This document shows positions 9,779 through 18,954 of a stretch of 64,000 nucleotides of DNA, piece after piece. Origin of the DNA: Donghicola tyrosinivorans. GTDB taxonomy: Bacteria; Pseudomonadota; Alphaproteobacteria; Rhodobacterales; Rhodobacteraceae. The stretch lies in contig NZ_PVTQ01000007.1 in assembly GCF_003003355.1 (NCBI RefSeq), forward strand, positions 159,587 through 223,586, read 5' to 3'. The translations under genes were made by a program, and so were the position numbers. The first letter of the stretch is position 1, and each line of letters begins with the position of its first letter. The notes below the pieces were generated by a model. It did no database searches. It saw nothing but the letters and a program-made list of their open reading frames with translations, and was not told the origin of the DNA.

Positions 9779-10089
9779 TTCTGTCCCCTGCTCTGTGTCT
9801 TTTCTGACGCACTAGCACGAAAGGGGAACAAACGCCAGCGCATTGAATTTGCACCAATGTTTGCACTTGCAGCATTTCTCGGGCTGAATCCGCCCCTCCA
9901 AGCGCCAAAAGCGACACCTGACCAGCCCAGTTTTTGCAATAATGACAAAAGGTTAATCCTTGCCGCACCCATGCAGTGAGCGCATGGGTTTTATGCAGAA
10001 ATAGCGCGTTGTGACGTAAAAAGAGGCGGATTACGTACGGCTCAATTCGGGCCGCCAGCGGCCATCGTTGTCTTTAAAGGAATGAGACC
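9779..10089. other. 311-base intergenic region between divergent ruvC and DUF1127 genes
   Basis: No credible gene. The left part must carry the ruvC promoter and the right part the DUF1127 promoter and leader, ending in AAAGGA eight bases before that gene's ATG. No terminator, RNA gene or LexA box was seen; one GAAC half-site near 9827 has no partner. Confidence 0.6.
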
Positions 10090-10308
10090 ATGGCAACACT
10101 TGATACCACACGCGACAGCTTCGCCGCCCGCGGAATGGGCGCACGCAGCCACAATGTATTTGCAGTGCTGCGCGCTGCGCTGATCGACTGGAACGACGCG
10201 CGTAAAACCCGCATTGCCCTCAGCGCTCTGAGCGATGAGATGCTGGACGATCTGGGTCTGTGCCGTGCTGACATCGCAGGCATCACCGGCAAGACCATCC
10301 GCGGCTAA
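10090..10308 (+). CDS. DUF1127 domain-containing small protein
   Basis: 72 residues. The C-terminal half shows the YjiS/DUF1127 pattern: ALIDWNDARKTRIALSAL, then LSDEMLDDLGLCRADI. In alphaproteobacteria small DUF1127 proteins influence RNA turnover, sRNA maturation, and phosphate or carbon metabolism; which applies here is unknown. It is monocistronic, with a strong SD and its own strong terminator, which suggests a highly expressed transcript. Confidence 0.88.
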   Translation: MATLDTTRDSFAARGMGARSHNVFAVLRAALIDWNDARKTRIALSALSDEMLDDLGLCRADIAGITGKTIRG

Positions 10309-10330
10309 ACGTATAGGTCTTTTGCATTGA

Positions 10331-10369
10331 AAAGGGCGCGCAGAGGTTTCTGCGCGCCCTTTCTTTTTT
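10331..10369 (+). terminator. Strong terminator of the DUF1127 gene
   Basis: Perfect 11-bp stem GGGCGCGCAGA / TCTGCGCGCCC with a 4-base loop, flanked by AAA and a T-rich tail TTTCTTTTTT. Confidence 0.93.
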
Positions 10370-10466
10370 CGTAATGCCCCCGAAAATCGCAGTAGACCCC
10401 CTTAAAATCGGCGCAAAGCTGCCGACAGGCTGCATATTCTTGGGGCAGATTTCGATCTTTATGTAA

Positions 10467-11336
10467 TTAGGACTTACGAAGCGTCAGAGTCGACCAATCA
10501 ACAATATTTTCTTGGTGAACCAGATTGATCCCGTTTTCGGCATAAACCTCGATAACTTCGGGGGCCTGATCGATCAGAATCCCCGAGAGAATCGCATAGC
10601 CCCCTGTCGCAAGATGTGCTGCCATATCGGGAGCCAGGTCGATCAGCGGAGCTTTCAGGATGTTGGCAAATACCAAGTCATAGGGGGCTTTTGCATGCAG
10701 TGTGTCATGCTCAAAGCCCATGGCTTCCAGACATTCCACGCGACCTTCCAGACCGTTTGCACGCACGTTTGCCTCGGCCACTTCGACGGCAACTTCATCA
10801 ATATCGCTGGCCAATACAACGTCGGGCCAGATGCGGGCAGCGCCCATAGCAAGAACGGCAGTCCCGCAGCCGATATCGGCGACGCTGCGGCCAACAAAGC
10901 CATCATTCGCCAGACGGTCCAACGCCCGCAGACAGCCCTGCGTGGTGCCGTGGTGACCGGTGCCAAAGGCCATTGCGGCCTCGATCAGCAGGGGCTCGCA
11001 GCCTTCGGGAACCTTGTCCGCATCATGGCTACCGTAGACGAAGAAACGGCCTGCTTCGACGGGCGACAGATCGCGGCGCACTTTGGCGACCCAATCGGTT
11101 TCCGGCAGTTCACTGATAATGAAATCTTGCGCTTCATGAACCACGGCCAGCAGCGCCAGAGCCGCCTGATCGGGGGCTTCGGTAAAGTAGCTGGCCACTT
11201 CCCATAGGCCCGAGCCGTCTTCCATCTCGAACACACCAACGCCGGTGGGTTCGGGCTGCAACTCTTCCAGCGCAAGGCCCAGAGCCTCGGCGTTCTGTTT
11301 CTGGGTCAGCTTGGTATAGGCGGTATAGGTGGGCAT
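10467..11336 (-). CDS. prmA: Ribosomal protein L11 methyltransferase
   Basis: 289 residues. PrmA trimethylates several amino groups of ribosomal protein L11 using SAM. The N-terminal substrate-recognition domain spans about residues 1-100. The SAM motif I is VADIGCGTAVLAMGAA, motif II LASDIDEVAVEVAEANV, and the catalytic-site block is DLVFANILKAPLIDLAPD, close to the canonical NILA motif. It appears to be transcribed with the upstream MFS gene on the same strand, 64 bases away. Confidence 0.93.
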   Translation of the reverse strand: MPTYTAYTKLTQKQNAEALGLALEELQPEPTGVGVFEMEDGSGLWEVASYFTEAPDQAALALLAVVHEAQDFIISELPETDWVAKVRRDLSPVEAGRFFVYGSHDADKVPEGCEPLLIEAAMAFGTGHHGTTQGCLRALDRLANDGFVGRSVADIGCGTAVLAMGAARIWPDVVLASDIDEVAVEVAEANVRANGLEGRVECLEAMGFEHDTLHAKAPYDLVFANILKAPLIDLAPDMAAHLATGGYAILSGILIDQAPEVIEVYAENGINLVHQENIVDWSTLTLRKS

Positions 11337-11400
11337 ATGGGCGCTCCTTCAAGGGGTCTGAAGGGGGCGATAGGCCCCCCTGCCCCTTGGGTCAAGCGCC

Positions 11401-12645
11401 CTATTCTGCGACCGCTGCCACAAACCGCGAAAGGCGCGTCTCGTTTCCTTTGCAGGGATGGCGCGGGATCAGCATGGACAGCAACAGTGAGGTCGCGGCC
11501 ATGCCCGCCGCCAGAAAGAACACCGCCCCCGGCGAAACCAGCCACAGATAGCCCAGCAATGCAGGCAGGAAGACTGCCGCGATGTGGTTGATGGTAAAGG
11601 CCACCGCCGCTGTGGGCGCGATGTCACCGGGATCAGCGATCTTCTGGAAATAGGTTTTGATCGCAAGCGCCATGGCAAAGAACATGTGGTCGATCACATA
11701 GAGGATCGAAGCCAACAGGACGCCCCAGCCAAACCAGTAAATACCGCCATAGGCCAGAAACACGCAGACAAGGCCGGTGTATTCCACCATCAGGGCCCGT
11801 TGTTCACCAAAGCGTTGGACAAAGCGCCCGATCAGCGGCGCAAAGAAGATGTTGGCCACAAGGTTGATCAGGAACAGGCCCGTGACCTCATGCACGTCAA
11901 AGCCGAAGCGTTCGACCATCATAAAGCCCGCAAAAACCGTGAAGATCTGACGGCGGGCACCAGCCATGAATTGTAGCAGGTAATACAGCCAGTAACGGCG
12001 GCGCAGGATGAACTTTTTGACCTGCGGATTGGGGGCCTCGAACTGGGGATAGGCGAAAAGCGCAAACAAGGCGATGGCCGCCGTGATGCCACCCGCGACC
12101 ATATAGACTGAGGTATAGGACAGCTCGAACGTGCGCCACGTCAGCATGATCAGACCATAGGCCACCAGCGTCGCCGCACTGCCCGCCGCCAGCAACTGGC
12201 CCAGAACCTTGGGCGCCCGCTCTTTGTCCAGCCATTGCAGCTGAAGCGATTGGTTCACCGTCTCATAGTAATGGAACCCGATCGAACTAAGCATGGTCAG
12301 CGTCAGGATGCCCCCCAACTGCGGGAAAAAGCCGGTCAGCGCCGTCGCCACCCCCAACAGGATCAATGAGGTCAGGCCCAGAATTTGTTCCCGCATGAAC
12401 AGCAGGATCGCAATCACGCCGATGGCCAGAAAGCCCGGAATCTCGCGCACCGTATGCAGCCAGCCAATGTCGCTACCGTCGAAATTGGCGACCTCGATCA
12501 CGAAGTTATTCAGCAATGCCGACCACGTGGCAAAGGCCACGGGCATGGCCATTGCGGTCAGGAACAACAAAGCGACGGGCCGGCGCCACAGCGGCAACTG
12601 ATCGGCCTGGGCCAAAGGAAACGGGGCGAAGCGAGATGATTTCAT
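11401..12645 (-). CDS. MFS transporter
   Basis: 414 residues from the ATG at 12645 (MKSSRFAPFPLAQ), preceded by TGAGG; a TTG-type extension upstream lacks an SD. About twelve hydrophobic segments are visible, including LFLTAMAMPVAFATWSALL, GFLAIGVIAILLFM and SPGAVFFLAAGMAATSLLLSML. No substrate signature was recognised. It is divergent from the YeeE gene, with a perfect Fnr-type box in between, so oxygen control is possible. Confidence 0.82.
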   Translation of the reverse strand: MKSSRFAPFPLAQADQLPLWRRPVALLFLTAMAMPVAFATWSALLNNFVIEVANFDGSDIGWLHTVREIPGFLAIGVIAILLFMREQILGLTSLILLGVATALTGFFPQLGGILTLTMLSSIGFHYYETVNQSLQLQWLDKERAPKVLGQLLAAGSAATLVAYGLIMLTWRTFELSYTSVYMVAGGITAAIALFALFAYPQFEAPNPQVKKFILRRRYWLYYLLQFMAGARRQIFTVFAGFMMVERFGFDVHEVTGLFLINLVANIFFAPLIGRFVQRFGEQRALMVEYTGLVCVFLAYGGIYWFGWGVLLASILYVIDHMFFAMALAIKTYFQKIADPGDIAPTAAVAFTINHIAAVFLPALLGYLWLVSPGAVFFLAAGMAATSLLLSMLIPRHPCKGNETRLSRFVAAVAE

Positions 12646-12807
12646 AAGTGCCTCATACTCTTGCCCAAAAGGTTTGGCGAGAATTCTGTGCAGCTCAGGT
12701 TCACGAAATCGAAATCGCGCTTGTAAAAGGCGCATTGCGCAAACAAACCAAAGGGGAAACCGCCCCTTGATGTGCCTCTTCTTCGATCACTTAAACACAT
12801 TCATATA

Positions 12808-12821
12808 TTGATACACATCAA
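12808..12821. promoter_or_regulatory. Perfect Fnr/FnrL-type box TTGATACACATCAA
   Basis: TTGAT-N4-ATCAA with both half-sites exact. It sits 57 bases upstream of the YeeE ATG and about 160 bases from the MFS ATG. Centred near 12814.5, it would be at -41.5 for a transcript starting near 12856, the usual class II activation position for the YeeE gene. Dnr/NnrR proteins bind very similar boxes. Confidence 0.7.
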
Positions 12822-12878
12822 GGATAAGCGCCGCGAAATCCCTATGTTTGCTGCATTCTGACGCTAGGAGGCACGGGA

Positions 12879-13937
12879 ATGGACGTTCTGGGGATTGTCG
12901 AAAGCTTGGGCGAGGCGCCAACCGCGGCCCTGTTTGGATTGATCACCGGCATGATCTTCGGGATTGCGGCGCAGCGGTCCAACTTTTGCCTGCGGGCCGC
13001 GACGGTGTCGTTCGCACGGGGCCAGATGGATGATCGCGTGGCTGTGTGGCTGCTGACGTTTTCAACCGCAGTGGCGTGGGTTCAGGCAGCTGAACTGATG
13101 GGGCTGATGCGATCGGCCGATGCCCGCATGATGGCCGTTCCAGGCAGCTGGTCCGGTGCCATCGTGGGTGGACTGTTGTTCGGGGTCGGCATGGTACTGG
13201 CGCGGGGCTGCTCGGGCCGCCTGCTGGTGCTGGCGGCGACAGGCAACCTGCGCTCGGTGGTGTCGGGTCTGATCTTCGCGGTCGTTGCCCAGATGAGCCT
13301 GTCCGGTGTCCTAGCCCCCCTACGCAACAGCATCGCCAGCGTCTGGATCACCAGCGGCGGCACCAATCTGGATTTGGAGAAAGCCGTCGGCTTGCCTGAA
13401 TGGGGCGGCCTTGTGGTGGGCCTGATGATTGCCGCCGTCGCCCTAGAGGTGGCCCGCCGCAACCGCATCGGTTGGCCCCGTCTGGTCTTCGCCTCTGGCG
13501 TTGGGTTCTCGGTCGCGGTGGGGTGGGTGCTGACCTTCAGCCTCGCGCAGATTTCCTTCGATCCGGTGCAGATCGAAAGCGCCACCTTCACCGGCCCTTC
13601 GGCCAATACGCTGATGTTCTTCCTTGAGGAAAACCCCGTCCTGCAATTCGACATCGGCCTTGTGCCCGGCGTCTTTCTGGGCGCGTTCCTAAGCGCTTGG
13701 GTCGCGGGTTCGCTGCGCTTTCAAGGGTTTGAGAACGAGGCCAACATGCGCCGCGCTATGATCGGTGCGGCGCTGATGGGCTTTGGCGGAATGCTGGCTG
13801 GGGGATGTGCCATCGGTGCTGGCGTGACAGGCGGTTCGATCTTTGCGGGAACCGCCTGGCTTGCCTTGTTCTGCATGTGGATCGGCGCGATGGTCACCGA
13901 CACCCTGCTGGACCAAAAAGGTCTGGTCGCCGTTTAA
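12879..13937 (+). CDS. YeeE/YedE family (TsuA-like) sulfur-compound permease
   Basis: 352 residues, highly hydrophobic, with about nine to ten membrane segments. The three conserved cysteines of the thiosulfate channel family are present: Cys37 (AQRSNFCLRAA), Cys111 (LARGCSGRLL) and Cys310 (MLAGGCAIGAGVTGGS). Family members import thiosulfate or related sulfur species by passing them between cysteines. No TusA-like partner is adjacent. TAGGAGG precedes the ATG. An upstream Fnr-type box suggests induction at low oxygen. Its stop overlaps the stop of the convergent LysR gene. Confidence 0.88.
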   Translation: MDVLGIVESLGEAPTAALFGLITGMIFGIAAQRSNFCLRAATVSFARGQMDDRVAVWLLTFSTAVAWVQAAELMGLMRSADARMMAVPGSWSGAIVGGLLFGVGMVLARGCSGRLLVLAATGNLRSVVSGLIFAVVAQMSLSGVLAPLRNSIASVWITSGGTNLDLEKAVGLPEWGGLVVGLMIAAVALEVARRNRIGWPRLVFASGVGFSVAVGWVLTFSLAQISFDPVQIESATFTGPSANTLMFFLEENPVLQFDIGLVPGVFLGAFLSAWVAGSLRFQGFENEANMRRAMIGAALMGFGGMLAGGCAIGAGVTGGSIFAGTAWLALFCMWIGAMVTDTLLDQKGLVAV

Positions 13938-14818
13938 CCTTCGGCGACCGAACCGGTTTGGGGGGTGTTGTCGCCAAGACGGCGCTGTGCCACGCTTTGC
14001 GCGATCCAGTCCACAACCGCGTTCACCAGCGGGTCGCGCTGACGCTTTTCCTGATACACCGCCCACAGACCACGGGTCGCGATGGTTTGCGCACCGGGGA
14101 TCACCGCAAGCGAGGTATTTTCAGGAAGGTGCAGGCGAGGGACGATGGTCGCAAGACCCGTCGAGATCGCGGCATCAATGGCCAGACGATAGTTCTCGAC
14201 GCGCATGACCGGTGGGCGGCCAAAGCGTTCGTAGCCTGCCTGCATTTCGGGGGTCCAGTCCAGATCACGCGACAGGGCAATCCAGTCACGGTTCTGGCTG
14301 TCGGGGCGCTGCACGGCGCAGAAGTGGACCTTGCCCACCTCATGGCCCATCAGAGCATCATCCAGAGGACGGTTCATCCGCAGGGCAACATCAACCTCAT
14401 CGCGGTCAAAATCCGCGTCAACGTTGCTACAGTAGATTTCCAACTCGATCCCCGGATAGCGTTCCATGAACGCGCCCAGTTGTTCTGTGAGGTAATCCGT
14501 CGCCAGAAAGCTCATCGTGGTGACACGGGCTTTTTCAGCGCTGGATTGTAGATGGGGTAGATTATTGCTGAGGCGGGACAGGTTGGATTCGAATTGCTCG
14601 ATCACATCCATCAGCGCGCGACCTTCAGGTGTCAGGCGCCAGCCGTCTCGGCCTTGCACAAACAGCTTAACCCCTACGTCTTCCGAAATCCGGTGAATCC
14701 GTCGGGATACTGTTGCAACATTAATGTCCAAGTGTTTTGCAGCAACGTTCATCGACCGATGACGTGCTAGAGCTGCGACGTAACGAAAGTCGTCCCAGTT
14801 GACCTTATTTGTAACCAT
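13934..14818 (-). CDS. LysR family transcriptional regulator
   Basis: 294 residues. The N-terminal winged HTH is WDDFRYVAALARHRSMNVAA followed by INVATVSRRIHRISEDVG; the rest is a periplasmic-binding-like effector domain (TMSFLATDYLTEQLGAFMERY). It overlaps the convergent YeeE gene at the stop codons. LysR genes usually control a divergent neighbour, but the gene upstream here is priA on the same strand, so the target is not evident. Confidence 0.88.
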   Translation of the reverse strand: MVTNKVNWDDFRYVAALARHRSMNVAAKHLDINVATVSRRIHRISEDVGVKLFVQGRDGWRLTPEGRALMDVIEQFESNLSRLSNNLPHLQSSAEKARVTTMSFLATDYLTEQLGAFMERYPGIELEIYCSNVDADFDRDEVDVALRMNRPLDDALMGHEVGKVHFCAVQRPDSQNRDWIALSRDLDWTPEMQAGYERFGRPPVMRVENYRLAIDAAISTGLATIVPRLHLPENTSLAVIPGAQTIATRGLWAVYQEKRQRDPLVNAVVDWIAQSVAQRRLGDNTPQTGSVAEG

Positions 14819-14883
14819 TTTAAACCAGACTCGTTAGACAACATTTATGATATCAACACATAGCAAATATGAAAAGCATGGTC

Positions 14884-17082
14884 TTACATAAAGCTCTGGG
14901 GATCAATATCTACCGACAACCTTATATTGTTGTTAACTTTTACCCCTCCTAACCATTTGCGAAGAGCCGGCTGCAGAACTACTCCTTTTGCAGACTTGAC
15001 AAGAAGTCTGACACGATGCCGCCCTCTGATTCGGGAAATGGGAGCCGGAGCGGGACCGTAAACGGTTGCTCCAGCTTCGATAAGCGGCCCTGCATGGCGC
15101 ACCAACTGCCCTGCTAAGTCAAAGGCGTCCTGCGCCTCGGGGGCCGAGATGATGATACCCGCCATGCGCCCGAAAGGCGGGACACCTGCGGCCTCACGCT
15201 CGCGCGCTTCGGCGGCCCAGAACTGTTCTTCGTCACCGCATAGGATCGCGTGGATCACGGGATGTTCCGGCTGAAAGGTTTGCAGCATCGCCTGCCCCTT
15301 CTTGGTCGAGCGTCCTGCCCGCCCCGCAACCTGCCGCATCAACTGGAACGTGCGTTCTGCCGCACGCAGATCAGACCCTTGCAGACCCAGATCCGCATCA
15401 ATCACCCCCACCAACGTCAACAGTGGGAAGTTGTGTCCTTTTGCGACCATCTGGGTTCCAATAATGATATCGGCGCCCCCTTCCGCAATCCGGACGATCT
15501 CTTCCTTCAAGGCCCGCGCGCTGCCAAAAAGGTCCGAGGATAGCACCGCAATCCGCGCATCAGGGAATGCCGCGACAGCCTCTTCAGCCAGACGCTCCAC
15601 ACCGGGGCCGACGGGGGCCAATTTGCCTTCGACCCCGCAAGAGGGGCACTGCTCGGGCATGGGCGCGGTCTCGCCGCATTGGTGGCACATCAGGCGCTTG
15701 AGGAACCGGTGCTCCACCATCCGCGCATCGCAGTGCTGGCAGGCGACCTGATGGCCGCACGCCCGACAGATCGTCACTGGCGCATAACCGCGCCGGTTCA
15801 GGAACAGCAGCGATTGCTCGCCCGCCGCCATCCGCAGTTTGACCGCCGCCCGCAAGGTCGGGGAAATCCAAGTCGAGGATGGCAAATCCTCGGCCCGCAT
15901 GTCGATCGCCTTCATTTCGGGCAACACCGCATCGCCAAAGCGCGAAGTCAGGTCTACGCGGCTGTATTTGCCCGCCTGCGCATTGACCCAACTTTCAAGG
16001 CTAGGCGTGGCCGAGGCCAACACAACGCGCGCCGAACACAGGCTGGCCCGCAGCACGGCCATATCGCGGGCATTGTACAAAACGCCCTCTTCCTGCTTGT
16101 AGCTGGTGTCGTGTTCTTCATCGACGACGATCAGCCCCAGATCGCGGAACGGCAGGAACAGCGCGGACCGTGCGCCCACAACCACCTGTGCGCCGCCTTC
16201 CGCCACCATTTTCCATGCGCGGCGACGTTCGGTCATCGTAACGCCCGAGTGCCATTCAGCCGGACGCCCACCAAACCGCGCCTCAAGCCGCGTGAGGAAC
16301 TCCGAGGTCAGCGCGATCTCTGGCAACAGCACCAGCGCCTGCCGTCCTTTGCGCAAACAGGCGGCAACTGCCTCAAGATACACCTCGGTCTTGCCAGAGC
16401 CGGTGATGCCCTTCAGCAAGGTGGTTCCGTAAGCTCCGGATGCTATCCCGTCGCACAGAACCGTTGCCGCAGCTTTCTGATCATCGGTCAGCGCCTTGCC
16501 CGGCGCATCTGGATCAAGACGAGGGTAGGGCAGGTCACGGGGTGCATCCTCTTCCCGCAGGGCACCTTGTTTGACCAATCCCTTGATCACCGACGCGGTC
16601 ACGCCTGCCATATCGGCCAGCTCGCGCTGGGTGAAGGCAAGGCCCCCGTATTCGCGCATCACCTCTAGCACGCGGGTGCGGGCGTCGGTCATCCGGTCAG
16701 GCTCGGCATCGCCCAAACGGTAGATGCGGCGGGTCGCGGGGGCATCCCCAAGACCGGGCGCACGGGTGGCCAGACGCAGCATCGCAGACAAAGGCGTCAG
16801 GGTGTAATCTGCTGATTTTTCCAAGAAAATTCGCAGGTCATCCCCCAAGGGTGGCGCATCCAGAACCCTGAAAATCGGGCGCAGGCGATTGCGGGGAAAG
16901 TCCCCTGCCGCAGGCCCCCAGACCACCCCGATAATCTTGCGCGGCCCCAAGGGCACCTCAACAAAATCGCCAAGGGCACAGCCCCCTTCGGGCGCCAGAT
17001 AATCCAGCGGCCGGTCTAGCGGTTGGGTGGTTAGAACAGCGCAGGGCTCGGCGGCGGGAAAATATGTCTGCACGGACCGCAT
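14884..17082 (-). CDS. priA: Primosomal protein N', replication restart helicase
   Basis: 732 residues. PriA recognises stalled forks and reloads DnaB. The N-terminal 3'-DNA-binding domain runs to about 110. Walker A is LLKGITGSGKTEVYLE, the DEEH box is LIVVDEEHDTSYKQEEG, and eight zinc-binding cysteines lie in CRACGHQVACQHC and in CHQCGETAPMPEQCPSC. Motif VI is QVAGRAGRS. Divergent from the DUF484-xerC operon. Confidence 0.97.
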   Translation of the reverse strand: MRSVQTYFPAAEPCAVLTTQPLDRPLDYLAPEGGCALGDFVEVPLGPRKIIGVVWGPAAGDFPRNRLRPIFRVLDAPPLGDDLRIFLEKSADYTLTPLSAMLRLATRAPGLGDAPATRRIYRLGDAEPDRMTDARTRVLEVMREYGGLAFTQRELADMAGVTASVIKGLVKQGALREEDAPRDLPYPRLDPDAPGKALTDDQKAAATVLCDGIASGAYGTTLLKGITGSGKTEVYLEAVAACLRKGRQALVLLPEIALTSEFLTRLEARFGGRPAEWHSGVTMTERRRAWKMVAEGGAQVVVGARSALFLPFRDLGLIVVDEEHDTSYKQEEGVLYNARDMAVLRASLCSARVVLASATPSLESWVNAQAGKYSRVDLTSRFGDAVLPEMKAIDMRAEDLPSSTWISPTLRAAVKLRMAAGEQSLLFLNRRGYAPVTICRACGHQVACQHCDARMVEHRFLKRLMCHQCGETAPMPEQCPSCGVEGKLAPVGPGVERLAEEAVAAFPDARIAVLSSDLFGSARALKEEIVRIAEGGADIIIGTQMVAKGHNFPLLTLVGVIDADLGLQGSDLRAAERTFQLMRQVAGRAGRSTKKGQAMLQTFQPEHPVIHAILCGDEEQFWAAEAREREAAGVPPFGRMAGIIISAPEAQDAFDLAGQLVRHAGPLIEAGATVYGPAPAPISRIRGRHRVRLLVKSAKGVVLQPALRKWLGGVKVNNNIRLSVDIDPQSFM

Positions 17083-17282
17083 CGCTCCTTGTTGACGGGC
17101 AAAAGTGGCTCTACCAGCTTGGGCGTAAAGCCTTGGTTAAGAAACGCCAAGACGTGAGGACGCCCACCGCCTGTGTTTTATTTACAATGCCTTCTTTGGC
17201 CGGTTCCCGAATTGAGGGAATTTTCTCTGCAAATTCGGGCCGGAGCCATGTTATACACTCTAAAAAAGAACGAGGCCAAGAC

Positions 17283-17990
17283 ATGAGCAGTCCCAAGATC
17301 GACGCGCAATTGCGCGCGCGCATCCTTGCCGATCCGGATCTTATTCTGGACGACCGTGATCTGATGCATGCACTGATCTCTGCGAATGAGCGGGCAATGG
17401 GTAGCAATATCGTCGATCTGCGCGGACTTGCGATGGAACGGCTGGAGACTCGTCTTGACCGGCTAGAGGACACCCACCGCACGGTCATCGCCGCCGCCTA
17501 TGAAAATCTGGCAGGCACCAATCAGGTGCATCGCGCCCTGCTGAAAATGCTGGATCCGGTCAGTTTTGAGGACTTTCTGAAGGGCCTTGGCACCGATGTG
17601 GCGCAAATCCTGCGGGTGGATTGTCTGCGATTGGTGCTGGAAACCCAAACCGACGGCAGCGAGGACAACACCGTCCGCAAGATGGGCGCAGTTTTATCGT
17701 CCGCGCCTGAGGGCTTTATCCGCGAATACCTGACCGACGGACGTGGCGGGCAAATCCGCCAAGTCACCCTGCGCCAGATCCATAGCGGCGAGGCGACGGT
17801 GCACGGCTCTAAGGCCGATGACATCCGGTCCGAGGCTTGCCTGCTGCTGAACCTCGGCACCGGACGCTTGCCCGGCCTGTTGGTGATGGGCTCGGAAGAC
17901 CCGCACCAGTTCAGCCCCCAGCAAGGCACCGATCTGCTGGCCTTCTTTGCCGGCGTATTTGAGCGGATCATGCGCCGCTGGCTGTCATGA
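17283..17990 (+). CDS. DUF484 family (GAF-like) protein
   Basis: 235 residues from MSSPKIDAQLRARIL; a longer in-frame start at 17064 would overlap priA and is rejected. The pattern is that of DUF484 proteins: a short N-terminal region (ADPDLILDDRDLMHALI), a helical coiled segment (ERLETRLDRLEDTHRTVIA), then a GAF-like domain. E. coli YigA of the same family also sits next to xerC. Its stop overlaps the xerC ATG as ATGA. Biochemical role unknown. Confidence 0.88.
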   Translation: MSSPKIDAQLRARILADPDLILDDRDLMHALISANERAMGSNIVDLRGLAMERLETRLDRLEDTHRTVIAAAYENLAGTNQVHRALLKMLDPVSFEDFLKGLGTDVAQILRVDCLRLVLETQTDGSEDNTVRKMGAVLSSAPEGFIREYLTDGRGGQIRQVTLRQIHSGEATVHGSKADDIRSEACLLLNLGTGRLPGLLVMGSEDPHQFSPQQGTDLLAFFAGVFERIMRRWLS

Positions 17991-18916
17991 GCCTGATCAG
18001 CCCCGCCCAAAGGGATGCCCTGCAAAGCTGGCTGGCCTATGAGCGGGGCATCAAGGATGCCTCGGACCATACGATCACCGCCTACAGCGGCGATGTGGCG
18101 GGATTTCTGTCATTTCTGGCCGATTATCACGGCGGCGCTTCGGGACTTGCGTCTTTGGCGACTGTCGGACCCTCTGACATGCGGGCTTGGATGGCCGCTG
18201 AGCGGCGCAGCGGCACCGGCGCGCGGTCCTTGGCGCGGCGGCTGTCGGCGGTCAAAAGTTTCTACCGCTGGCTGGCCCGCACGCAGAAGTTCGACCCGAC
18301 TGCCGTGCTGGCCACCCGCTCGCCCAAGGTGAAAGCCCGTCTACCCCGCCCTTTGAGCGAGGATGGCGCCCGCGCGGTACTGGAAACTGTGGAACTGCAA
18401 TCGCAGACCCCGTGGATCGGTGCCCGTGATGTGGCCGTGGTGACATTGCTTTATGGCTGCGGCCTCCGCATCTCCGAGGCGCTAGGCCTGACGGGCCGCG
18501 ACATCCCCTTAGGCGACAGTCTGAGGATCGTCGGCAAGGGCAACAAAGAGCGGATCGTACCGGTTCTGGCCGCCGCCCGAAAAGCGGTGGATCGCTACCT
18601 GTCGCTATGCCCCTATCAGCTAGAGCCGGACGCCCCTCTGTTTCGCGGCGCAAAGGGCGGTGCTTTGAATGCCCGCGTCATCGCCAAGGTAATGGAGCAG
18701 ACCCGCATGCAGCTTGGCTTGCCGGAAACCGCAACGCCCCACGCCCTGCGCCACAGCTTTGCGACGCATCTACTGAATGCAGGCGGCGATTTAAGGGCGA
18801 TTCAGGAACTGCTGGGGCATGCGGCCCTGTCGACAACCCAGACTTATACCGCAGTGGACTCGGCCCGTTTGATGGATGTCTATCAGGCAGCGCACCCCCG
18901 CGCACGGCGCGGCTAA
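17987..18916 (+). CDS. xerC: Tyrosine recombinase XerC
   Basis: 309 residues. With XerD it resolves chromosome dimers at dif. An N-terminal SAM-like core-binding domain covers about 10-110. Catalytic residues are visible: Arg in YGCGLRISEAL, Lys in GKGNKERIVPV, His-x-x-Arg in HALRHSFATHLL, His in LLGHAALSTTQTY, and Tyr in TTQTYTAV. Translationally coupled to the DUF484 gene. The ...DVYQAAHPRA end and the DUF484 linkage favour XerC over XerD. Confidence 0.93.
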   Translation: MSLISPAQRDALQSWLAYERGIKDASDHTITAYSGDVAGFLSFLADYHGGASGLASLATVGPSDMRAWMAAERRSGTGARSLARRLSAVKSFYRWLARTQKFDPTAVLATRSPKVKARLPRPLSEDGARAVLETVELQSQTPWIGARDVAVVTLLYGCGLRISEALGLTGRDIPLGDSLRIVGKGNKERIVPVLAAARKAVDRYLSLCPYQLEPDAPLFRGAKGGALNARVIAKVMEQTRMQLGLPETATPHALRHSFATHLLNAGGDLRAIQELLGHAALSTTQTYTAVDSARLMDVYQAAHPRARRG

Positions 18917-18954
18917 CGGTTGCGCCGCAGCAGATAATCAGCGAAGACGACAGA

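Noticed and set aside
9779..9840. Possible LexA box upstream of ruvC
   Set aside because: A single GAAC half-site has no second GAAC or GTTC at 7-base spacing.
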